DNA from: an uncultured Paraglaciecola sp.
Lineage (GTDB): Bacteria; Pseudomonadota; Gammaproteobacteria; Enterobacterales; Alteromonadaceae
Direction of reading: 5' to 3'
NCBI RefSeq assembly: GCF_913020055.1
Contig: NZ_CAJWCF010000021.1
Span: 1 to 47,778, forward strand
DNA length: 47,778 nucleotides
Made by a program: the position numbers and the translations under genes
Notes under the pieces: generated by a model
What the model saw: only the letters and a program-made list of their open reading frames with translations
What the model was told of the DNA's origin: nothing
Database searches by the model: none
Shown here: piece after piece, positions 41,872 to 47,778 of the stretch
How the letters are laid out: each line of letters begins with the position of its first letter
Position numbering within the stretch: the stretch's first letter is position 1

Positions 41872-42579
41872 TTACACCCGAGCTTTAGTACGATATTTAA
41901 CCCTAGCATACCAAGGCTTTATTATAGAAAAATATATTAATAACAATCCTGTCATCGTAAACGCTAAAGACAGTAATGCAGCGATTATTAGAATAGGGTG
42001 ATTAAAGTCTTCGCGTTCTTGATAGTCCATAATATGTAACATCCAGAAAAAATCATAGAGACGCCAGATATCGCTTCGCACCGAGGATATATCACCAGAT
42101 TGTGGGTTGATATAAAACGTACTATTGATCCAGTCATCGAAATTGACTTGATATAAAGGTGTTGCCAAGTGCCTAACTTCAAAAGGGATTTGTTCTAAAT
42201 TATAGATTGCTGCCACTTCAACCTGATTAACATGACGTGAGGTGGCAATACTGTTAATTTCAGTTTTGCTTAAATGCCCTACTGGCTGTCCGCTTGAGGG
42301 ATCAAGCCATTTTGTTTGACCATCAAAACCAGTCGCTTTTATTATCCATTTATTCCCTCTTAGGTGCCAATTTATGCTTTGCCATTGATTGAGGGATAAG
42401 GTCTCACTTAGCACTGTGTTTTGCGGTTGTATGCTGTCGCTTATAGGGACAAGCAGATGTTTTCCCCTTACTTCTTCGATAGGCAATACACTCATAACCA
42501 CGCCGCCACTTATCCATAACAACACTTGGATAGCGACAACAAAACCTAGCCATTTATGTACCTTACGCCAATATTTCAC
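41872..42579 (-). CDS. PepSY-associated transmembrane protein
   Basis: A 235-residue inner-membrane protein. It begins YWRKVHKWLGFVVAIQVLLW, a membrane helix typical of the PepSY_TM/PiuB-like start, and ends with a second helix (ILIIAALLSLAFTMTGLLLI). Between them is a periplasmic region that includes PepSY-like WLDPSSGQPVGHLS and NPQSGDISSVRSD. Larger relatives take part in siderophore-bound iron reduction. This one is short (two helices), so that role is uncertain. It stands alone upstream of DUF1289. Confidence 0.75.
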   Translation of the reverse strand: MKYWRKVHKWLGFVVAIQVLLWISGGVVMSVLPIEEVRGKHLLVPISDSIQPQNTVLSETLSLNQWQSINWHLRGNKWIIKATGFDGQTKWLDPSSGQPVGHLSKTEINSIATSRHVNQVEVAAIYNLEQIPFEVRHLATPLYQVNFDDWINSTFYINPQSGDISSVRSDIWRLYDFFWMLHIMDYQEREDFNHPILIIAALLSLAFTMTGLLLIYFSIIKPWYARVKYRTKARV

Positions 42580-42814
42580 TCAACACCTCAGCTCACCATG
42601 TCTTAAAAAGGCCGCTATTAGCGACCACATTAAGTTACCAGATTTTAACTCTGTTGACCGATTTTCCTATCAACTTGGTATCTTTAAAATGGAATTCTTA
42701 TTTAACACGCTTATCTATGTTTAGCCCCAACTTGTAATAATAAATTATTGGTTTAGGTAGGTTATTGCATTTTCAAATGAAATGAATAAGGTTAAGGTGA
42801 ATGTATAATTTTTT

Positions 42815-43588
42815 ATGGATATTTGCAGTATGCGCTGTGCCTTTCTTATTGCTTTTTTTTGTTTCACGCTTCTTTCTGTTGAAACACAGAGTAAAGAAAA
42901 GTGCTTGGACATGCATGTCATTCAAAATGCACCTTTGGGCTATTACAACAAGGATAATAAACTTGTAGGTATGCACACTGAAGTGCTTGAAGAGATTGAA
43001 GCCTTGTCTGGTATTTGTATGCGTATACGGTTAATGCCTTATGCCCGAATATGGAGAAGTATAGAAAATGGGCATCATGATGGAGGAATTGTATTTCGAT
43101 CCCCTAAACGCTCTCATCTTGTTGAGTATGTTGCCCTTATTAAAAGCTTTAAAACTGTTGTCATTCCAAAAGTGGGTAAACAAATTCGAACATATGATGA
43201 TTTATCATCGCTTATTATTGGTAAAACTCGCGGGACTCGTTTGAGCGATAAATTCGATAATGATGATAAATTGACAACCTTAGAAGTGACGAACTATAAG
43301 CAGGCAGTTAGCATGCTTAATATTGACCGTGTTGATGCAATTGCGGGCAGTGCCTTAGTCCTTTCCTACCAGCTCTCACAAAATAAAATTCCAGTGACAA
43401 GTGTTGACCCAACTAATAATTTTGTAATCGGAGAGCGTGAACAATGGTTGCAGTTATCTAAGCATTCTAAAAGTAAAGTGGATATTAGCCAGTTACGACA
43501 TGCAGTAAAATTATTGATTGATAACGGCACCCTAAGTAACATCATGAGCAAGTATTACGGAGAAAATTGGCATCAAGTTAATCAGTAG
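42815..43588 (+). CDS. Periplasmic solute-binding protein (SBP_bac_3 family)
   Basis: A 257-residue secreted protein with a signal peptide (MRCAFLIAFFCFTLLSVETQ, starting at the second Met). It has the bacterial extracellular binding protein family 3 pattern: PLGYYNKDNKLVGMHTEVLE, LMPYARIWRSIENG and DAIAGSALVLSYQL, where the two lobes close on the ligand. No ABC permease or ATPase is adjacent, so it may serve a distant transporter or act as a signalling receptor. Orphan family-3 proteins of this kind are common in Alteromonadales. Start ATG 42815 or 42830. Confidence 0.85.
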   Translation: MDICSMRCAFLIAFFCFTLLSVETQSKEKCLDMHVIQNAPLGYYNKDNKLVGMHTEVLEEIEALSGICMRIRLMPYARIWRSIENGHHDGGIVFRSPKRSHLVEYVALIKSFKTVVIPKVGKQIRTYDDLSSLIIGKTRGTRLSDKFDNDDKLTTLEVTNYKQAVSMLNIDRVDAIAGSALVLSYQLSQNKIPVTSVDPTNNFVIGEREQWLQLSKHSKSKVDISQLRHAVKLLIDNGTLSNIMSKYYGENWHQVNQ

Positions 43589-44081
43589 GTGTTAAGTCAA
43601 TCAATCACTGGTGCATCTTTGCCATTTAGTGACATCTGATACGCTTTGTAACCAATAGTCACACCTGCTAAATCATCGATGTTTTTGCCTAATACATCAA
43701 AAACTGGACCCTCTTTATCTGTCCATCAACTACGTAAGTTACTTTGACCATCATATTTTGATCTTTGGTGGTCAAATCCAAGACCAATTTTGTGGCCAAT
43801 TACTGCGTCAATTGCTCCGTAATTACCGGCATCTTCTGGATTCATATCAAAGAAGGGAATCAGTTTACTGATTGCTGGAAGCAACTACAAAAACTGAAAA
43901 AAGTTAAGTATGAGGATTTGTTACAATGAATGCACTTGAGAAATGTAATCATTAAACCATAGAGAACTTGGCTACACAGAGGAGTAAATGGATTAAAATA
44001 CCTAACTAATCGATGATTATTGGCTTTTCTGTGTGCTCTCCTTTTCCTCTGTGTTGGGAAAAACAAGTTAAATTTGAGCAA
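43589..44081. other. Intergenic stretch with M13 peptidase relic and an inverted repeat
   Basis: Holds the M13 peptidase relic (listed separately, to about 43869) and then AT-rich sequence with ACACAGAGGA (43974-43983) matched by its reverse complement TCCTCTGTGT (44045-44054). The CACAGAG motif of this kind often belongs to dispersed repeats in related bacteria (recalled, not checked). No other coding frame was seen. Confidence 0.6.
43597..43869 (-). pseudogene. Relic of an M13-family (neprilysin-like) metallopeptidase
   Basis: Read on the minus strand, one frame gives PAISKLIPFFDMNPEDAGNY, then GAIDAVIGHKIGLGFDHQRS, then SKYDGQSNLRS, a TGA stop, WTDKEGPVFDVLGK, and NIDDLAGVTIGYKAYQMSLN ending in PVID and TGA. 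The order and wording match the catalytic region of M13 peptidases, where HExGH and ENxxDLGG bind zinc. Here HEIGH has become HKIGL and one tryptophan codon is TGA, and the stretch between WTD and the second motif is deleted. Nothing of the N-terminus or C-terminus is left. It is a non-functional fragment. Confidence 0.8.
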
Positions 44082-44082
44082 T

Positions 44083-44107
44083 AAAAAAGGGCCAGACGGC
44101 CCTTTTT
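44083..44107 (-). terminator. Terminator of the pyruvate dehydrogenase operon
   Basis: AAAAAGGGCC (44084-44093) pairs with GGCCCTTTTT (44098-44107) around AGAC. On the minus strand, the stem follows the lpdA stop by about 18 bases and is followed by a T6 run. Symmetrical flanks mean it could act both ways. Confidence 0.88.
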
Positions 44108-44124
44108 GTTAGAAATAAAATGTA

Positions 44125-45546
44125 TTACTTTTTCTTAGCCTTGGCGTTAGGCAAGTCAGTGATACTACCTTCGTACATTTCAGCTGCTAGTCCGATTGAC
44201 TCGTTAAGAGTTGGGTGAGCATGAATGGTTAATGCTATGTCTTCTGCATCTGCGCCCATTTCAATTGCTAAACCAATTTCACCTAACATTTCACCAGCGT
44301 TAATGCCTACAATGGCACCACCAATAATACGATGCGAGTCTTTGTCAAAGATTAACTTGGTTAAACCTTCTGTACGTGCAGATGCTATCGCACGGCCTGA
44401 TGCAGCCCAAGGGAAAGTCGCCGCTTCGTATTTAATACCTTGTTCTTTGGCTTCTTTTTCAGTTAAACCTACCCATGCCATTTCTGGATCGGTATAAGCA
44501 ACCGAAGGAATACATTTAGGGTCAAAAAAGTGTTTCAATCCTGAAATTACTTCAGCCGCTACATGACCTTCATGTGCTGCTTTGTGCGCAAGCATCGGCT
44601 GACCGATTACATCACCTAAAGCAAAAATGTTAGACACGTTGGTACGAAGCTGCTTATCAACATTGATAAAACCACGCTCATCTACTGCTACGCCGGCTTT
44701 TTCTGCGTCTACCATGCTGCCATTTGGACGACGACCAACCGCCACTAATACTTTATCGTATTTAACTGGCTCTGCTGGGGCTTGTTTACCTTCAAAAGAC
44801 ACATACAAACCATCTTTCTTAGCTTCAACACCTGTTACTTTGGTTTCAAGCATAACGTTAAATTTGTCTTTAACGTATTTTTGATAAACCTTTACCACGT
44901 CTTTGTCGGCTGCTGGCACTAACTGGTCAAGAAACTCAACCACGTCAATTTTTGAACCCAGTGCACGATAAACAGTACCCATTTCTAAGCCGATGATTCC
45001 GCCACCTAGGACTAACATTTTTTCAGGAATGTCGGCCATTTCTAGTGCGCCAGTTGAATCGATTACGCGAGGATCATCTTGTGGAATAAAGGGCAGACTC
45101 ACTGGCTCAGAGCCAGCTGCAATAATAGCGTTATCAAAGGTAATAGTGGTTTTACCGTCTTTACCTTCCACTTCTAGAGTATTGCTTCCAGAGAATTTGC
45201 CATAACCTTGTACGTGTTTTACTTTACGCATTTTAGCCATACCAGATAAACCTTTAGTTAACTGGGTAACTACGCTGTCTTTCCATCCACGTACTTTGTC
45301 TAAATCGATGGTGGGTTCACCAAAAGTGACACCGTGACCGGCCATCTCTTTGGCATCGTCAATGACTTTGGCTACGTGTAATAGTGCTTTTGATGGTATA
45401 CAACCCACGTTCAAGCACACGCCGCCCAATGTTTCACGAGCATCTACTATCACTGTTTCTATACCTAAATCTGCAGCACGAAAAGCAGCTGCATAGCCTC
45501 CTGGGCCTGCACCTAATACTACTAGTTGAGTCTTAATTTCGCTCAT
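44125..45546 (-). CDS. lpdA: Dihydrolipoyl dehydrogenase (E3)
   Basis: FAD enzyme that reoxidises dihydrolipoyl groups of pyruvate and 2-oxoglutarate dehydrogenases, passing electrons to NAD+. At 473 residues it is of normal length. LGAGPGGYAAAFRAADLG binds FAD, the redox disulfide is Cys44/Cys49 in GGVCLNVGCIPSK, a second Rossmann motif is LVLGGGIIGLEMG, and the catalytic His444-Glu449 pair is in HPTLNE. It is last in the aceE-aceF-lpdA operon, 121 bases after aceF with a palindrome between. Very firm. Confidence 0.97.
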   Translation of the reverse strand: MSEIKTQLVVLGAGPGGYAAAFRAADLGIETVIVDARETLGGVCLNVGCIPSKALLHVAKVIDDAKEMAGHGVTFGEPTIDLDKVRGWKDSVVTQLTKGLSGMAKMRKVKHVQGYGKFSGSNTLEVEGKDGKTTITFDNAIIAAGSEPVSLPFIPQDDPRVIDSTGALEMADIPEKMLVLGGGIIGLEMGTVYRALGSKIDVVEFLDQLVPAADKDVVKVYQKYVKDKFNVMLETKVTGVEAKKDGLYVSFEGKQAPAEPVKYDKVLVAVGRRPNGSMVDAEKAGVAVDERGFINVDKQLRTNVSNIFALGDVIGQPMLAHKAAHEGHVAAEVISGLKHFFDPKCIPSVAYTDPEMAWVGLTEKEAKEQGIKYEAATFPWAASGRAIASARTEGLTKLIFDKDSHRIIGGAIVGINAGEMLGEIGLAIEMGADAEDIALTIHAHPTLNESIGLAAEMYEGSITDLPNAKAKKK

Positions 45547-45634
45547 ATGATCCTCAAATTCTGTTTTTGAACAACATGTTTTGCCCGTTGTGCAAGTAAC
45601 ATGTCGTGAATGAATTCAGCCTTGTTGGCTTAAT

Positions 45635-45662
45635 AATAGGTAACAGTATACTGCTACCTATT
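45635..45662. other. 28-base palindrome between aceF and lpdA
   Basis: AATAGGTA (45635-45642) pairs with TACCTATT (45655-45662). The inner CAGT and ACTG also pair, leaving a single mismatch. On the transcript it lies 5 bases after the aceF stop. There is no T-tail, so mRNA processing, attenuation or 3' protection are possible readings, none proven. Confidence 0.6.
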
Positions 45663-45667
45663 GTTCA

Positions 45668-47329
45668 CTAAAGTATTATTCTACGTAAATCAGTTAAATT
45701 TGCAGCAACTTCAGTAGAAAAACGAGCACCTACCGCACCATCAATTACTCGGTGATCGTAAGACAAACTTAACGGCACCATCAATCGGGGTTCAAATTCC
45801 TTGCCATTCCACTTAGGTTTCATCTCTGATTTAGAGACGCCTAATATAGCAACTTCAGGCGCATTAACAATGGGCGTAAACGCTGTACCACCAATACCGC
45901 CTAAGCTTGATATAGTAAAAGTACCCCCTTGCATATCCGTTGCTTTTAACTTGCCTTCACGGGCTTTGACTGAGGTTTCAATTAACTCTTGTGACAGTTG
46001 CTCAATGCCTTTTTTATTGACGTCTTTAATAACGGGAACCACTAAACCGCCTGGGGTTTCTACCGCGATACCAATATTAATAAACTTCTTAAGAATTAAA
46101 CTTTCGCCATCATCAGATAATGAAGAGTTAAATGCCGGGTATTTTTCAAGGGCTTTAGCAACTGCTTTCATAACAAAAACTAAAGGTGTAATTTTTAATC
46201 CAGATTTGATTTTTCCATGGTAAGCATTTTGCTCTTTGCGGAAATTTTCAACATCAGTGATATCGGCTTCGTCAAACTGGGTAACATGCGGGATAGTGGC
46301 CCAGTTACGGTGTAAGAAGGGGCCAGATATCTTTTGAATACGAGTTAAGGGTAATACTTCAATCTCACCAAACTTGGCATGGTCAACCGGTTTAACCGAG
46401 GCAATTTGTAAAGCATTACCACCACCAGCTGCATTGCCACTGGCTGTGCGTGGTTTGGCCAATTCTGCTTTCACATAAGCTTGCACGTCTTCTTTAAGAA
46501 TTCGCTTTTTCGGCCCAGACCCTGCGACTTGGCTTAAATCTACACCAAATTCTCTCGCTACTCTGCGTACTGAAGGTGAAGCGTGGGCTTTACCACCAGT
46601 TGATTGAGTAGGTTCCGCTGGCACAGGTGCGGCTTTTGCTGGAGCAGGTGTTGTAACTGCTGGTTTTTCTGCTGCTACTGCAGGAGCTTCTGCCACAGGT
46701 GCAGCTTCAGTTGCTGCTGGAGCACCACCGGCGGTTTCAAGCTTAATAACAAGCGTGCCTTGCTTAACTTTATCGCCACTTGATATGTAGACTTCTTTGA
46801 CTGTTCCAGCGTGAGTCGATGGCACATCCATAGTCGCTTTGTCTGTTTCTAAAGTGATTAAACCGTCTTCTAGTTCAATTACATCACCAACAGATACCAA
46901 TACGTCAATCACATCAACTTCGCCATCTTCACCTATATCAGGCACAGCTACGTCAACAAGTTCACTTGCAGTGTTCGCTACTGGAGCTGCTGCGGGTGCT
47001 GGTTCAGCTGATTTTTCAGCCGCTGCAACTGGTGCTTTTGTTGGTGCTTCTTTTACCGGCGCTGCTTCCTCCGATTCAGCTGAAGCTGAACCGGCTGCTT
47101 TAATTTCACCAATGACATCACCTTCTTTGATTTTGTCACCTACTTTGACCGATAAACTGGTTAATTCACCAGCGAAAGGTGCAGGGATATCCATTGATGC
47201 TTTATCAGTCTCAACGGTAACAATACCTTCGTCGGCTTCTAGTGTGTCGCCAACGGCGAAACAAATTTCGATTATTTCAACTTCTTCGCCGCCTACATCG
47301 GGGACTAGAATTTTTTGAATATCAGACAT
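45668..47329 (-). CDS. aceF: Dihydrolipoamide acetyltransferase (E2 of pyruvate dehydrogenase)
   Basis: Core of the pyruvate dehydrogenase complex: moves acetyl groups from lipoyl arms to CoA. It has 553 residues. Two lipoyl domains carry lysines Lys43 (ETDKASMD) and Lys164 (ETDKATMD), joined by Ala/Pro-rich linkers. The E3-binding domain is near residues 250-290 (ASPSVRRVAREFGVDLSQVA). The catalytic domain ends with SYDHRVIDGAVG (His526, Asp530). Enterobacterial E2 often has three lipoyl domains; two is common elsewhere. It lies 26 bases after aceE. Confidence 0.97.
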   Translation of the reverse strand: MSDIQKILVPDVGGEEVEIIEICFAVGDTLEADEGIVTVETDKASMDIPAPFAGELTSLSVKVGDKIKEGDVIGEIKAAGSASAESEEAAPVKEAPTKAPVAAAEKSAEPAPAAAPVANTASELVDVAVPDIGEDGEVDVIDVLVSVGDVIELEDGLITLETDKATMDVPSTHAGTVKEVYISSGDKVKQGTLVIKLETAGGAPAATEAAPVAEAPAVAAEKPAVTTPAPAKAAPVPAEPTQSTGGKAHASPSVRRVAREFGVDLSQVAGSGPKKRILKEDVQAYVKAELAKPRTASGNAAGGGNALQIASVKPVDHAKFGEIEVLPLTRIQKISGPFLHRNWATIPHVTQFDEADITDVENFRKEQNAYHGKIKSGLKITPLVFVMKAVAKALEKYPAFNSSLSDDGESLILKKFINIGIAVETPGGLVVPVIKDVNKKGIEQLSQELIETSVKAREGKLKATDMQGGTFTISSLGGIGGTAFTPIVNAPEVAILGVSKSEMKPKWNGKEFEPRLMVPLSLSYDHRVIDGAVGARFSTEVAANLTDLRRIIL

Positions 47330-47355
47330 ATGTAAGACTCCTTATCTAGTCACAA

Positions 47356-47778
47356 TTAGGCGTAAAGTGGATTGATTTTATCTGCATTGATCTCAAAGCG
47401 TTCAATTGCCTCAGTTACAACACTCTTCTCAACTTCGCCACGTTTAGACAACTCATACAAAGAAGCCACTACTACATAAGCAGCATTCACTTCAAAGTGA
47501 GTACGAAGATTCGCACGACTATCACTGCGGCCAAAACCGTCGGTACCTAAACAGCGATAATCAGTGTCGATGAACGCACGAACTTGATCTGAATAACCTT
47601 TAATATAGTCAGTCGCAGCAATTGCTGGACCAGCGTCTTTAGTAATGACTTGACCAATGTGCGCAGTCAAAGGTGTTGCTTCTGGATTTAACATATTCCA
47701 GCGAACCACGTCTTGACCTTCACGGGCTAATTCATTGAATGAAGTAACAGAATAAACATCAGAAGAGACATTGTAGTC
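47356..47778 (-). CDS. aceE: Pyruvate dehydrogenase E1, C-terminal part (cut by the window)
   Basis: The frame is open to the last base, reading DYNVSSDVYSVTSFNELARE, GQDVVRWNMLNP, and ending ITEAIERFEINADKINPLYA-like; the visible chain is 140 residues and its true start lies beyond the window. The end includes HIGQVITKDAGPAIAATDY and DRCLGTDGFGRSDSRANLR (Y/D R C L G T D G F G R S D), the transketolase C-terminal-type signature of E1 homodimers. E1 decarboxylates pyruvate with thiamine diphosphate. It is the first gene of the operon. An internal ATG at 47709 is not the start. Confidence 0.96.
   Translation of the reverse strand, partial: DYNVSSDVYSVTSFNELAREGQDVVRWNMLNPEATPLTAHIGQVITKDAGPAIAATDYIKGYSDQVRAFIDTDYRCLGTDGFGRSDSRANLRTHFEVNAAYVVVASLYELSKRGEVEKSVVTEAIERFEINADKINPLYA

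Noticed and set aside
42773..42976. Minus-strand 67-codon ORF
   Set aside because: It is antisense to the signal-peptide region of the binding-protein gene and shows no protein-like features.

Overview
The window reads as chromosomal DNA of a marine gammaproteobacterium, most likely Alteromonadales of the Glaciecola/Paraglaciecola type. The basis is gene content rather than any search: an S46 dipeptidyl peptidase, asd next to a very acidic fimV, pdxB, the aceE-aceF-lpdA operon, WS/DGAT wax-ester synthase, DUF481 outer-membrane proteins and moderately AT-rich DNA. No rRNA, tRNA or CRISPR array was found.

Region 1 (1-8.2 kb) is an accessory, decaying stretch. It holds the 3' part of an IS110/IS1111-type element with a long non-coding right end, an intact S46 peptidase, then a run of broken genes: a duplicated LOTUS-domain tail, a 14-codon remnant of a Y1 (IS200/RAYT-like) transposase, an NYN-LOTUS gene with two in-frame stops, a DUF6998 nuclease-like gene with one stop, an intact PP2C phosphatase, a nucleotidyltransferase lacking its N-terminus, and a truncated IS3 element joined to it. 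A palindrome-rich non-coding block (7.1-7.5 kb) follows.

Region 2 (7.5-20.9 kb) is mostly house-keeping and orphan genes: DUF2293, an RRF_GI-like protein, a two-domain SRPBCC-SDR protein, selO, tag, a small secreted protein, a KefB-type antiporter, a caspase-fold protease, a beta-barrel protein, a lipoprotein/membrane protein pair, DUF2970, a broken chemoreceptor and a DUF6436 thioredoxin-like protein.

Region 3 (20.9-30.2 kb) has a Crp/Fnr regulator divergent from an aldolase/adducin - Asp-nucleophile hydrolase - DUF3291 cluster, then pdxB, asd and fimV. FimV carries about 18 tandem copies of a 12-residue acidic repeat.

Region 4 (30.2-43.6 kb) holds a cupredoxin/outer-membrane barrel pair, a DJ-1/DUF1272/cupin operon divergent from a DJ-1-AraC regulator, two tandem DUF481 proteins, an HDOD protein, a neutral-lipid cluster (WS/DGAT, two alpha/beta hydrolases, an SDR), DUF1289, PepSY and a periplasmic binding protein. 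Region 5 (43.6-47.8 kb) holds a relic of an M13 metallopeptidase and the pyruvate dehydrogenase operon on the minus strand (aceE C-terminus, aceF, lpdA, terminator).

No complete new system can be claimed. The best leads are the PP2C-nucleotidyltransferase pair (with its decayed NYN-LOTUS and DUF6998 neighbours), the cupredoxin-barrel pair, the DJ-1 enzyme/regulator divergon, the nested palindrome at 7.2 kb and the putative guide-RNA end of the IS1111-like element.
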